Shown: positions 42,510-54,647, counted from the first letter of the stretch. The stretch is 64,000 bases of DNA from Schizochytrium sp. TIO01 (GCA_004764695.1 SMSO01000031.1:7063261-7127260), one strand, 5' to 3'. Made by a program: numbers and translations. The notes: a model not told the origin generated them from the sequence alone.

Positions 42510-43887
42510 TTATGCGACTTGCGTAGAGGTTTCCTCATCGCCCTTCATAGAAGACGAAAAGCCACGAACCAGATGAAATCCTCGATGAGCTGGTGATCGC
42601 TGCTGCGGTTGGGGTTGATCTTCGATATCTCTTCCGAGGGCACTATTTGTTGGAGACCCGCCTGGAGCAGCACGCGCGTTGTTTCTTGAGCTATCAAGAA
42701 TCCATCTCGCAAAGGATTTGCCAAAACGGGCACTGGGAATTTCAATAAAATGGTACGCAGGTACAGCCAAACAAAATGCTGAAAGAAAACCAAAAATGTA
42801 AAGTACCGCCTTAGGCGCGTACGGTTGAACATTCACAGCATAAATAGAAAACACGAGAACATGCCAAATATAAAGCTGATAACTGTAAGGCGCCAATTTC
42901 TCCATCAAGTAGTTATCGAGTAACCGTTGGAGAAACCTAGGGGCATAGAGAATAAAGAAAAGAAAACCAGTTGCTGACACAGTCAGGCATATATATTGTC
43001 CATAGAACTGACCGGGCCACCATGGCATGGAAACCATTGTACACGCCACAAGAAGTAAGGCGGCTCGTAGAGGATTTGCAAATTCGTAGTTGTTGTATAC
43101 ATCCGCCAGAGCAACACCAAGTACAACACCTGTGAAATATGAATAGTTGTTCACATCAACGAAGCTGCCACATAAATACAGCACAACAAGAAGGTACCAA
43201 ACAGCTCTGCCTCGAGGTGGTGCCGATTGAACCGGCAGCTGTATCGCTAACGCAACGAATGGAGCTAGGAATAATGCCTCGAGAATCCATAGAGAACCAC
43301 TTAATGAGCTTGACCAAATGCCTCTTAGACCAACCTTGTATCCGCCCATGACCCGATCATGCGAAGAAAAACTTAAGTAAGGACCATAGGCTAGGAATTG
43401 TGACCAAAGAACAAGATGCATAACCTGTACCGGGAACTAGAGGCAATGCAAGTCGCCAAAACCTGCCTAGAAGAGCCTTTTGATATCTTGTAAAGAGCAC
43501 TTTGCCGATTTGACTAGGGTCATCTTGCTCGCCCGGCTTTTCACTTGCATCCTCTCGCTCTACACGCGATCGAAGCTGGCACCATACATCGTGTGCAGCA
43601 ACAAATCCTGCTAGTGCCAGAAAAACCTCAACTGCCAGGTGTCCTGGTCCAAAGCTAATGATGTAAAAGAAAAACTCTGCAAACCCGCTGCTACCCGTAT
43701 CCAAGGATGTCTGCAGCCGTCTGTTTCGAGTTGACCTAAGGCCTAAGGCTGCTTGTTGGCTTGCGAGGAGGTTTGGATCCCAAAGGTCTTCGTCGAGTGC
43801 TCCAATATGGTGAAAGACCACAATGATCGCTGAGACCACTCTTGCGCCGTTTAACACTCCTACTAGGCGTGGCCTTGAAACCATCAT
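42510..43887 (-). CDS. Membrane acyltransferase 3 family (OafA/NolL-like), two segments
   Basis: Transfers acyl groups to sugars or other acceptors in a multi-pass membrane protein. The 5' segment (43887-about 43431) has the family start LNGARVVSAIIVVFHHIGA with the conserved His pair, GHLAVEVFLALAGFV and RYQKALLGRFWRLALPL. The 3' segment (about 43390-42510) carries further helices, YSYQLYIWHVLVFSI and AYHFIEIPSARFG, all expected for Acyl_transf_3. The two segments are in different frames. Removing a 40-base GTACAG...CCTAG sequence (43391-43430), or 34 bases from GTTATG, restores one 445-447-residue protein reading RLALPLVP then AYGPYL. It is either a very short intron or a frameshift. The cytosolic tail is Ser/Pro/Gln-rich. 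The substrate is unknown. Confidence 0.82.
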
Positions 43888-46800
43888 GACTGCCGGTGCC
43901 TGCTTTCTACTCTCGGCTCCTGCAGCTCTTTCGCAGTTTCTGATTTACCTTTCACAGCCAACTGGAGCTGTCAAATGAAAATCCGCATCGTAAACTTCAC
44001 TCGAAACTTGGTGGTAGGTCCCTATTCTGTCGCACTTTTTACTTGCTGGAAGAAAAGCAACGTTTCCACTAACTAAGCCCTATCCACTCCTATTTCCGCC
44101 CAGAAAGTCGGTCATTCAATAAATGAGCTCAGAAACACTTTTATATCTTTTTCTTCTTTTGCGATTTGCCGTCAATTTCAGACTTATCGACTTGTCCTCG
44201 CCGTATTTGATGGGCTGTATACCTCGAAGCAGAGAGCAGAGCAGAGTTTGCTCAGCTCTGATCCTAAGGAGGAGGTGTGGCTGGCCTAAACCAGTAGCAC
44301 GAGTGTTTTGATCATTAAGTAGTGACCTGCGTTGGAAGTCCCAAGTTCCGATGAGGGCGACATCAAGGTTACTATTCGAATGCTAGGGCTGATCTAGCCT
44401 TTTCAATAGCCAATTAATCACTAGAATGCTTTTTCTTTTCTTTTTTTTTCAAGTGTGTCCATTTGCAGGCCTGTGTTGATTGTGAATTCGCACAGTCAGA
44501 GTCGTTGCACAACTTCGGAAGTAGTCCTAGCTGGCGAGTCGAGAGTGGCAGATAATGCAGGTGCACATTCGAGAGATATCTCACCATTATTATGACATTG
44601 CCACAACTTTGCACACCTTTGATACATAGGTATAATGGAAAATCTGACGCGGATAAGCAGGCTACACAGGCCAAAAAGGTGTGTACCGATACTCTGAACT
44701 CGCAAATAGCGAGTGGTCATTAGACTCTTGATTTTTACGTGTAAGGTCTTACCTCAGAAAAGGATTGATGTGTTGCCATTCATTTTCACTCAAACTAGTT
44801 AGGTGCTAGTGTTCCTATTAATCCTTCCACTTGAGTAAATTAATCCTCAAGCATAACACACTGGCGAAATGCGCAAGAGCCTCCTATCCACCACCTTCAT
44901 AGGCTTTCTGCAATTCTTTCTTCGTAGCAGAGCAAAGGATTTAGGCGAACTCTAAAGGCTATTTGACGAGTATCCCATACTCACTTTATATCTGTGGCGG
45001 CATTAGAATTCTTGCAATGCAAACGGGGGGGGGGCTCGTTTAATACACTAATACACCCGTGAAAGAGAGGCATAGCTTTGCGATCCAGTGAAGGCGAATT
45101 TTGGAATATCTATTTAAAAGTACCTTTTCTTTGTTAGATGGTATGGATCGTTGAGCAAATTCATAATTTCTGTTGCTCAAGTCTACCTCATGGAATGAGG
45201 TACAACGCGGAGCTGGTGCATTTTGAATTATCACGAGGCAAAGGTGTACCTTACTCAAAAGGTCGTGAACGGGTTTCTTAGTTTACGCGACATATTTTAA
45301 TTTCGTAGCGCCGCAGGTCACGACATTTCAAGTTCTAAAAAGCCGAGACGCATCCCGAAGTGTTCAGTCTATTCGGATTACAACTAAGTTCTGGATTCGA
45401 AGCTATCGCTAAGCTATAATAATATCAAGAGCAGACATAGTAGATCCCAACTTATAAGTTGATAACCTTGACATTTCTAGGAAGACTAAATTTGTTTGAG
45501 TGGTTACCACATTGTCTGTATTAACCCTGAGCTAGATGTATGTCTCATTAAAGTCATTCTCTTTCTGAAGTTGGTAATACCACATCACGATGCCGAATAC
45601 GTGTAGAATGATTATGATGTTCTCCGCAACATTAAACAAGCACTTATAATGACTGCTGCAAACTTTAACTACCAATAAGGAAGCACTCGATCCATTGGTT
45701 GTAATATTCAATTTCTCCTCAAAACCGCATCAGTATTTCAGCTAGCCACCTCGAAGCTTACTTGAAGCGTGCAAGAGTCCACTCCTCCAAAACTGGCACA
45801 AGAGCTTTATCCACAACTCTCCTAATTTATCTTAAACGTTAGGCAGAGGTTTTCACGATCTTATTTCTTAACAGCGTCCAGTTTCAATACACAAGTACGT
45901 ATCCATCGAGTCTCAAGTTCAAGTTGAAAGACAATCATTTTTTTCCGGATCCAATGCGGTACGGTCACCTGAAAGTGTGGGCACATGGTAGCCTTGCCTT
46001 AGGTACTTGCATCGTTTGGATGTGCCGACTTTTTTGTTAGGAATTAATTGCCAGCAGCGCAGGTACACAGTCTTGGCGAGCAAACAGTATCGCAGGTTTC
46101 ACACTCAGAAAGGTATCATGGGTCTGGGTATCTGATGAATAGTATTTCACAGCTCGCCAGCATGAGCACGCTCGATCTTACGTATGCCTGAAGAAAGAAA
46201 ATGATTTCTCACAAGCGGCGATGCTCCTTTTGAGGCTCTAACTAGTTATGAGCAGTTTCTTCATATCGCAAACTCGCCATTGTGAGTCGTCACTTCATCA
46301 AGTTATGCAAAGAAAATGCCATTTTCAAGCTGCTTTGATTATTCACGGCACGTTCCTTGCCCCTGTGCAGCAACTCCGCACTGTAATTGTAGCTCAGTTG
46401 ACTCCACCAGAGCCTCCCTTATCAAAGTCGCCACAGACTAAACCAAGCAGTGAATTATCATCCCTTCGTAGTACCTACTAGTACTACGTACCTGCCTAGT
46501 ATGAAATGAGATTTACTTGTAGTAGATGCTTTGTACTCGAGATTCTGAAAGAGCTACTTTAGCTACCGTAGGCATCTGCTCCATGAAAAATAAGTTTATA
46601 ATTGTATTGTTCAACACTCAGCAGATCTGCAAGCTCGGCTTCTTCAGAGAGTGTCTGCAGCCAATGACTCGTTTCCTAAAGCCGTTGTAAGTTTGGCTTC
46701 TAGACAAGATATTCTTTAGCCATTTATCCATCTTGCGACCCACTTCATGCAAAAAGGGTACCTGTCCAATTTTTTGCTCAGATTTTAGCTTGCGCAAAGA

Positions 46801-48461
46801 TTTTTTTTTTAAATTAAAATTATTTATACAAAAATAGCAGGCCTTATCTATAATATATAAATAAGAAGAAATGCATGCTTTATTATTATTTTATTTTTTT
46901 AAAAAATATATATATATATTTTTTTTAAAAAACATTTTGTTTTTAAGTTGTTAGGTGAATACAATGGATAAAAAGAGCACCATCATATACGAGAAAAACA
47001 GCGCAAAGATGACAGTCGAAAATTATGATCCACTCAACATCGATTAGAATCAAACCCCAAATACGATTTAACCATGTTTCATAAAGGAGCCGGGAAGATA
47101 AGAGCCAACAATTTAAATTATCAGTTCTGCGTTCTTTCAGTATTTAAACTCATATTTTTACCAAAGGTTCTTTGGAGTTTATCCATGCTTTAACAAGTCT
47201 TTAAAATGAATGTATATGTATAAGAATAACAATAAGGCCAAGGTCACTCGCTCTCTGCATGATGAGAATTCCAGCAGATTGATAACTTCAATCCATAAAT
47301 CACAAACATATCGTTCAAATAATTCTTATACTTAGGATTAAATGAAAGCATAAACCACGCATGCTGAATCAGTGCATAACTTAGCATATCAACACTTGAA
47401 AGGGGAAATAGAAAGAAATTTATTATTATTATTACAATTCTATAAGAGACTTAGTACCGTGAGTAGAAACATCAAGTTGAATGGCTGATAGCTGACTTAT
47501 CATAGTACTCATATCCTTTCCTGTGACATTTATTTGTTTAAGAACAAAATAAAAGATGTTTTGACTCAATTGTGAAAAAAAAGGGGGGCGGGGGGGAGAG
47601 GGGTCATAATCAATAATCAGTATGGCGCTCCTTAGATTAAAAGAAAACTTTCTAAACCTAAGTAAATGGTACTAGACTGTAATCTTTGTCACGCGATGAC
47701 TGACCAGCACATGATTTATCGAGCATAGTACAAGGTCTCTGTTACATATTGGCTATTCAGCGATTCGCTTTCTCTCTCTTGGGAAACCCTTTTCTGCAAA
47801 GGCAGCGCTGTCTTGAAAATTTCATTTTTTATTTTCTGCTTCTTATATTTTCTTATGTATTACTACTATATATGTTGAAAATAAAATAAAAATCATAATT
47901 ATATTACATACCTCTAGAGTACGTTAGCAAATATAATTTAAAGCTCTAATTTTTCTGTTCAACGAAAAACGCGCTGCAAATCGAAGCAGCAGTTCTCTTT
48001 CGAGCTTTGACCAGGATAATTTTATACATCGCACGTCTTTTGACGGGCACGAAGGGCTTTCTGACTGCCCAGAGCTCTGCGTGGCCCGCGGCGAGATACT
48101 TGACGTGACTTTAGCAAGGCGAAGGTCGAAGAGGCTTCGCTTCGGAACTGGCAACTGCATTGTTGCACGCAAAAAAAGATAGAAACATTGTCAACTTGCG
48201 CTCTTTTTCACCGAGCCTCCAACTATACTAGCTCTTCTCAAGGTCGGCCTGCTGCAAAGGTTTCATTGCGTGGTGCTTCACTTTCCTTGAGTTTTGTTGT
48301 GTGTAGCTGCCTTTGGGTTGAAGTTGCCTCTCTATTCTCTTGCTAGTTTTGTTTGTATAACAGGTACCTTGTGCTTACTTGTTGTTCAGAAGCTCACCGA
48401 CAAAGCTATCATTCAGGCAACTAAAATTCAACATAAGCAGTAGTGGACAGAATTATTCACA
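43888..48461. other. Gene-poor AT-rich intergenic region (4.6 kb)
   Basis: Only short frames without domains. Notable items are G-runs at about 45026-45034 and 47583-47602, an AT palindrome at 46894-46932, a hairpin with 7-bp stem at 46468-46487, and a minus-strand 82-codon frame at 47924-48172 that I cannot assign. The last 250 bases are the likely leader of the next gene. Confidence 0.6.
46894..46932. repeat. AT-only inverted repeat
   Basis: T7-A6, about seven TA steps, then T8-A6. It can form a cruciform or act as a DNA-unwinding element. Confidence 0.75.
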
Positions 48462-51400
48462 ATGAGCCGCGACTCTCATCAAAATAATGGTTTTGCTGAG
48501 CCATACCAGAACAGTCACGAGGACCACTACTTCGACGCCGGCATTTCTGACGCGGGAGATGACAGCAATAATGGATTGTTACAGTCCTTAGGTGGAGATG
48601 CTTTGGATTTACCTTCGCCACCCCCAAATGAGGATACGCAAAGACAGTGGCGTTACGATGGTGATTTCAAGGATACTATTCTTGCAAGAGACGGAATTAA
48701 GGCTACTTTCCTGCATGACATCAAATTCGTGGATGCCCAGGGATCAGGAAGAAACCGATTCGAGGCGTTCTCGAGATTTTCTGATTTCCTCGTGCCAATT
48801 CTTCAGGCTCTTAGTCACGTTATTGATCTAAATTCCGAAGATAGTGCAGATTCGGGAGATAGTGCAAGCTTCGTCGAGAATCTGATTAATACTGCACCGA
48901 TAAATGAGATTCCCGAAGTATCTCCCCAGCTTTTCCAGCTTATCTTCAACGTAGTCTTCAGGCATGTTGATGGGGCCCGGTCAACCCTAATCTGTAAAAT
49001 TCTCGAAGAGCCAAAACTCCCAGAAAAAATGGAGAAAGATGCCACAGAAACGTGGAGTAAGATGGTTGTAAATCATCTCCGAGAGCTTTACAAGAAATCC
49101 CCACATGAAGCGAAAGAACGTCGTGCAAAGTATTTGCACTGCGCAAATTTCGACTTCTCAAGCTTGGATTCTTTGGCTGGTAGCTTAAATCGAGTTGACT
49201 ACATGATCTTCAAGCACTTCCGCAAGCTTCTTTATTTCTTTGGAGAGGTGCTTTCTTTACCCATTCAGTCCAACGAGGAGCGCAGAGAAGCTTTAAATCT
49301 TTTCATGCGTGTGTTTGTCATCAAGCATCAGTACAGTATTGAGTATACCAAGATTGCTGAAATTTTGGAAATGAGGATGAGCATAAAGTACCACAAAGCA
49401 TTATTAGATCTCTTTGCGCGGTGGTGTGCGGCTATTCTTTATGAGTATAAAAACACAGGCACGGAGAAGGAACAACAAGAGAAACTTCTCGATATAAAGA
49501 ACAAACCTCGTGGTAGCAACGCAAAAACCCCGCAGAATCAGCAAAGTGGTCGAGACATGGGGAAAAAGCGTAAATCGAACAATGGTAGTGGTTCCTCACG
49601 GGACTACCAGTCATTCAAACAAACTCGAAGAAGTGCAGTTCTTCAGGTGTGCGATGTGTTGTTTCTGACAGCCATGGCGCACGGACTCTTAGTTATCATT
49701 ACCTTCATTTGGGAAAAGATCACATGGTTTTCAAGCACGGGCTTGAAGGTTCTATGGACTACTCCAAACACACCGAGTCAGGAGTTACCGACATCAACAC
49801 CATTCAATCAGAGAGTGCAGCAAGACAAGTTGGAAGAAGGAGAAGGAATTGTTGAGAGCTGGTCCAGTCAAGATGAAGTTGCAATCCTTCTTGAGCCTGC
49901 CGTATATTCTAAGAAACCAATCTGCAAAGTACATCTAGGTGTCAGCATTAGTTTTCTAAGACTTTTCGCACGTTTTATCGAACAGCAGGCATCCTACAAA
50001 TTCGAAAACCTCAATGAATACCAACTTGTTGGGGCAATATCTGCAACGGAGAATGATGAAGAAGAAGAGGCCATGCCCGAGTGGAGTATTTGGAAACTTG
50101 GCAAGCCTAAGCAGGGAGACTCAGACTCTCAAAGCCTGATTGATCTATTGCGAAGTGACGAGGGACGCGACCTGCAAGCCAAGTTGCTGGCAGTTGCAGA
50201 AACAAAGGAAGAACGTGATCCTGAAACTTGGTTTGGTCCAGCTACCGATTATGTTTGTTATGCTTGGAAGATGAAGTTCAAGGACCTTGTCGATGCTCTA
50301 GTTCACCCAAATGAAGAGTCACGGAAGTCACAGTCTCGAACATCAGAATCAAAGTACCTATGGCTGGATCTCTTTGCAGTTCCGCAATATCGAAGAAATA
50401 GGGAGGAAAGCACCGTCATTCGTTCCCTAGGTGACGAATATCGTGCTTTGCGTCAAACCATTGTGCAAATTATCGAAACTACGCAAGACAACATAATTGT
50501 GGTGATGGATTCATTTGGGGACTCTAATAAGGTTCTGACTCGTAGATGGTGTTGGTTCGAAATTGCACTCGCTCTGGAAGCCAAAAAGTCTTTATCCATG
50601 GCAATGCCTAAATATGTGATGGATGACTTGCAAAAACGTGTCATGAATTGGTCAGATGAATATGCCACTATGCTTCACGATCTGTCAAACTTGATCAAAG
50701 GGATCAGTTTCCAACGAAGTGAATGTTCGAAAGATGCAGACTCAAAGTTCATTGAGAATGAAATCAACTGCTTGTCTGTCGGTACTAAGATCGATTCAAA
50801 AGTTAGAGCAGCTATGATGCAACTCGTTCTTCTTCCATTTCAGACTTGCATAGCAATGCATAAAAGTAGTAACTTGACATCAGAGCGACTACTGAGCTAT
50901 TTTGAAGATTGCCTTGACCTCTCAACTCTCGCCAGGGTAACAAGTATCCTAGCACCCTCTTTCACCATAAAAGGAGCAAATAAGGATGGCATTCGACTAA
51001 TGGATGCCACGAGCAAGAAAATTCGCGAAAGACTGGAACCTGGAAGAAGTGAATCGCAAGCCATAGGACTGACAGCCGACGCTGAAGAACGTCAAAGCTT
51101 GCAAAGAATTTTGAGTGACATTTTGTCTGCCAAAGGGCGTATGCTGGGTGACACTTTTGAGGATCCTTTCATTGATGAGGCAATTGAAAGTTTTCAAGAG
51201 TCAATCCGGATTCGAGAACAGATCAATGACTCGAAGCTCTACGTCACCCATTACTACCTTGGGCGAGCTCTTATTAACATGCATATGAACATTTTTGGGG
51301 TCAAGTGGACAAAGCGCGAACGCGAGGGAGATATTACAATCGCAGAAAAGCATTTACGCAAGTCAGTTGAACTGCAAGAAAGTCTTGCAACACCTCCAGC

Positions 51401-52331
51401 AGAGCTCGGCGCAACTTATGTGCATCTTGCAAAGGCGTTGGACTTACGTGGAGCACCCTTGCAGCAATCCGAAGATTTATTCCAACGAGCTCTCAAAATC
51501 CAGTCCTCTGAATATGGGCCTGGTGATCAACGTTATTTCTTAACGACAAAATGTTATGGCATGAGCCTCGCATTTCATCGCGAATACGATCGCGCTATCA
51601 ATGTATGGTATAGCTGTTTTCACCAAATACAACTTGCTACTATGCAATCGAGCGTACCTGAGTACCACCTTACCACTCTGCTGAGGTGGTTCGCTATTGG
51701 GTTTACACAGTTGGAGAGGAACAAAGCACCGAATATTGCGGAGAAGATGGAGTCTTTCTCCACAGACTATGCTCAACCTGCGCTGCTCGAGCTTGCAATG
51801 AAACGGAAGGATATATTCATGGATGCAAGTAAAGGTGCTCGTCTAGCAGCGCTAGAAGTTACCCACTGGATTCATTCGGTTACACCTCGGGCGCTCATTC
51901 TTCGGCACACAGACACTGAAGCAACACGTGAACTCCTTTCATTACTCGCTAGTGTTGGTATTGAGGCATTCACTGCTACAACCACCGAGGAGACTGATCA
52001 GCACTTCCAGCAGTATATATTTGCTTTTGTTTTTGTAATGGAGAACCATTTTCCATTACAAGAAAGCAAAATGGGAGCCTTTTTTGAGACAATAGGTATG
52101 TGTCGGGAAAGAGATGAACCACGTACCGTTTTCTTACACTTCACCTCGGAATTAAGTAGCTCAGAGACACGCGAGGAATCTTTGACACAAACGCTTTTCA
52201 CGCCGCATCAGCTTGTAGAGAAATCTTTAAAAGCGAAAGACTTCCATGATGAGATCCGGGACTACAGGAACCGCCACGACGACCGGTTCCGGTTTTGGGA
52301 TAGATTTCATGTTGAAGGTGACACCGCATGA
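48462..52331 (+). CDS. Large protein with TIR/HET-like block and TPR repeats, one possible membrane helix
   Basis: A 1289-residue single-exon protein that I cannot match to a named family over its length. Residues 1-65 are disordered and acidic. Residues 65-330 are an unrecognised helical domain. A basic linker (340-390) leads to a hydrophobic stretch (about 393-417, VLQVCDVLFLTAMAHGLLVI) that may span a membrane. Residues about 595-715 form an alpha/beta block: YVCYAWKMKFKDLVDALV, YLWLDLFAVPQ, NIIVVMDSF and RRWCWFEIALAL. This pattern resembles TIR/HET-type domains of many algal and protist TPR proteins, where W-D and the WCWFE motif are the conserved parts. TPR-like helices follow at about 905-1060 (AEKHLRKSVELQESLA, AEDLFQRALKIQ-type units). 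The C-terminal 150 residues form a further alpha/beta-like region starting RALILRHTDTEATRELL. A signalling or defence-type scaffold is inferred. Confidence 0.7.
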   Translation: MSRDSHQNNGFAEPYQNSHEDHYFDAGISDAGDDSNNGLLQSLGGDALDLPSPPPNEDTQRQWRYDGDFKDTILARDGIKATFLHDIKFVDAQGSGRNRFEAFSRFSDFLVPILQALSHVIDLNSEDSADSGDSASFVENLINTAPINEIPEVSPQLFQLIFNVVFRHVDGARSTLICKILEEPKLPEKMEKDATETWSKMVVNHLRELYKKSPHEAKERRAKYLHCANFDFSSLDSLAGSLNRVDYMIFKHFRKLLYFFGEVLSLPIQSNEERREALNLFMRVFVIKHQYSIEYTKIAEILEMRMSIKYHKALLDLFARWCAAILYEYKNTGTEKEQQEKLLDIKNKPRGSNAKTPQNQQSGRDMGKKRKSNNGSGSSRDYQSFKQTRRSAVLQVCDVLFLTAMAHGLLVIITFIWEKITWFSSTGLKVLWTTPNTPSQELPTSTPFNQRVQQDKLEEGEGIVESWSSQDEVAILLEPAVYSKKPICKVHLGVSISFLRLFARFIEQQASYKFENLNEYQLVGAISATENDEEEEAMPEWSIWKLGKPKQGDSDSQSLIDLLRSDEGRDLQAKLLAVAETKEERDPETWFGPATDYVCYAWKMKFKDLVDALVHPNEESRKSQSRTSESKYLWLDLFAVPQYRRNREESTVIRSLGDEYRALRQTIVQIIETTQDNIIVVMDSFGDSNKVLTRRWCWFEIALALEAKKSLSMAMPKYVMDDLQKRVMNWSDEYATMLHDLSNLIKGISFQRSECSKDADSKFIENEINCLSVGTKIDSKVRAAMMQLVLLPFQTCIAMHKSSNLTSERLLSYFEDCLDLSTLARVTSILAPSFTIKGANKDGIRLMDATSKKIRERLEPGRSESQAIGLTADAEERQSLQRILSDILSAKGRMLGDTFEDPFIDEAIESFQESIRIREQINDSKLYVTHYYLGRALINMHMNIFGVKWTKREREGDITIAEKHLRKSVELQESLATPPAELGATYVHLAKALDLRGAPLQQSEDLFQRALKIQSSEYGPGDQRYFLTTKCYGMSLAFHREYDRAINVWYSCFHQIQLATMQSSVPEYHLTTLLRWFAIGFTQLERNKAPNIAEKMESFSTDYAQPALLELAMKRKDIFMDASKGARLAALEVTHWIHSVTPRALILRHTDTEATRELLSLLASVGIEAFTATTTEETDQHFQQYIFAFVFVMENHFPLQESKMGAFFETIGMCRERDEPRTVFLHFTSELSSSETREESLTQTLFTPHQLVEKSLKAKDFHDEIRDYRNRHDDRFRFWDRFHVEGDTA

Positions 52332-52338
52332 GGTTCTG

Positions 52339-52344
52339 AATAAA
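52339..52344 (+). terminator. Poly(A) signal AATAAA close to the stop codon
   Basis: AATAAA begins eight bases after the TGA of the 1289-residue gene; a second AT-rich signal-like region follows. This implies a very short 3' UTR if used. Confidence 0.4.
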
Positions 52345-54292
52345 CATTTAATAGAATAATATATGAACATATGTTTTATTTTGTTTTGTTTAACTAGCAG
52401 ACATTAAAAAAATGGATGCGAGGAGTTCTAGTCTCAGCTCTTCGGGCAGGTTTGGCGCTTCTAATATTTATCACTTCAAGACCAACCAATTATACCCCAA
52501 CAGTAAAATAATATTTTAAATGTTATTTTCAATAACTAGCTTCAGTTTCGCATTGCTCTCCATCTTTGCTGAAAGGTGATACTGATTAGCGTGAAGTTGA
52601 CTGTAAAGATGAAGGTAGAAGGCTTGATGAAGGGTATAAGAAGGTTGATTTAAGAGTTAGCGAACTGCTGTCCTGAGGAATGAATTCCAGGACAGATGGA
52701 TTCATGTAGTAATTAGGGAGATTAAGACATTCTTGAATGTGGTTAGAGATAATCGATGGGGTTAGGTTATCCAACCTTCTCCACCATCGATCCAAGCTAA
52801 CCAAGCTTGGGTGTCGGTGATGTGTATTCACACTTCTAGTTCTTGGCTTCAGCAGCCACATAAATCTGGCTGCTTATTCTTGTTCTAATGTAAACCTTAT
52901 TTCTAATGGGTTTTACAAAGGGACACCAAGAACTCTAGCAATGTCTCGTCCACTAGTTTCTTCGATTGGAGATCTCAGCAATCTTGACTCGGTCAAATCC
53001 ATAAGTTCATGTATAAAAAGGGATTAGAATCATTGGGACAAAACTGAACTGAGAAATCAATTATTGCATGTTATAAGGCCGTACATTTGTATTGAAGCAA
53101 TGTTTTACAGAAACATACTAAAGAGATTTCTTGTTTCACTCATGTGACCTAATGCAGGCAAAATATAGAACACCTTACAATCTCTGGATTGAAAATTTTA
53201 TATCACAGTCTTACACGTCTTGGAATTGATGAGATTGTCTCGTCTTCTTATTACCAACCGTTTAAGACGTTGACTATTTAGACCTAGTACCTAAAACTCT
53301 GTTCGTCATCAATCGGTTGCGCCAAAATACCTGGAATAACCTATATTTATTTCCCGACAGAAAAGCTTTCATCAAAATCAAGCCATTCCACTAATACCTA
53401 AATGCCTATATCTCATGCCAGAAGCCATAGTTCTGTTGCTGTACTCAAACTAATGGCTAGAGAAACAGCTCATCCATTTACCACCTTAAGTTAACTTCGA
53501 TTCAAATGAGATCCTATATTGATCAACTTTTTTAGCATCTGTTGAAAACAGAAACTGTGCTCTAAGCTATCTTTCAAAATTGCAACGCTCTCACTAGTCA
53601 AACGTAACCCCTTGATTTTTTTTAGCTTGGGCACCCTCACCAATCAGAAGGTCAGATACTCAGAGGTAATAAGTTTATAAGTTTAAATCTTTTTAGCTAG
53701 GGCGAAACGCAAGCCAAAGCAATCACTAGATGTAGCTTTGATGGAGTTCCTCTTTAGCCTGGCAGGATAAAAATATACATATATTAGAATTGATTGGAAT
53801 AATTTATATACTACTACTGCTAGTAGCACAAAAAAAGAAACAAAGGATTCTTTTAAATAATTAAAAAGTAAATAAATAAAAGAATAAAAAGAAATAGAAC
53901 CTAGGTACATAGAAACCTATATTCTTATAACTTGAAAGATTCATTATTAGCGAGCAGCGGCAAGCAGTTGTAAAAGGTCCGTCTGTATGGATCATGGTAA
54001 CACCATCTCTGACCATACCTTCTAAAAATTGGCACTACAGCAGCAGGTTTGTCAACTATGCTGCTCCGATAGCTTGCATGTGCGGACTTTCTGTTGACCC
54101 GCAGCAACCTTGAAGGATAAAATAGAAAGGGGGTAGGTACACTGGGACTAGACAAAGAGTTGTAAAAAGTCACCGGTTTATCCGGGGAAAGGTTCAGCGG
54201 AGTCCGTCACATTGTAGTTATTACTCGCCTTCGGCAGTGATAGTTTTGCCGGAAGTAATTTCGGCCAGGTTTCCTATACTGACCGAGCCGAG

Positions 54293-54348
54293 AAATCAAA
54301 TCAAATCAAATCAAATCAAATCAAATCAAATCAAATCAAATCAAATCA
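54293..54348. repeat. (AAATC)n pentanucleotide repeat
   Basis: About eleven AAATC units without interruption. Confidence 0.93.
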
Positions 54349-54610
54349 GTCAAAGAGAAGATCAAGATGGTGTTTCCTGATGCCTCCTGGCTGTAAATGG
54401 ATATAGGTGGGTACCTATTAAACTACCAGCTGGTAGCTGGTAGCTCGCAGATCACGATCCCCGAATTTGGTCGGATGCGAGAGATCCCCTCCTTCATTAA
54501 GGGCATTTGAGCCAACGAAGCTCTTGCCTTACAAGCAGGCACTGAATTGCTGATTCTCGCTCACTTAGAGGCCAGGTAGGCCCAGCAAGCCTTTGACCCG
54601 GGTAAAGGCA

Positions 54611-54647
54611 AACTCAACTCAAGTCAACTCAACTCAACTCAACTCAA
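54611..54647. repeat. (CTCAA)n pentanucleotide repeat
   Basis: About seven units, one with an AAGTC variant. Confidence 0.9.

Noticed and set aside
46389-46460. tRNA-like A-box (TAGCTCAGTTG)
   Set aside because: No matching B-box, anticodon stem or acceptor stem could be folded around it.
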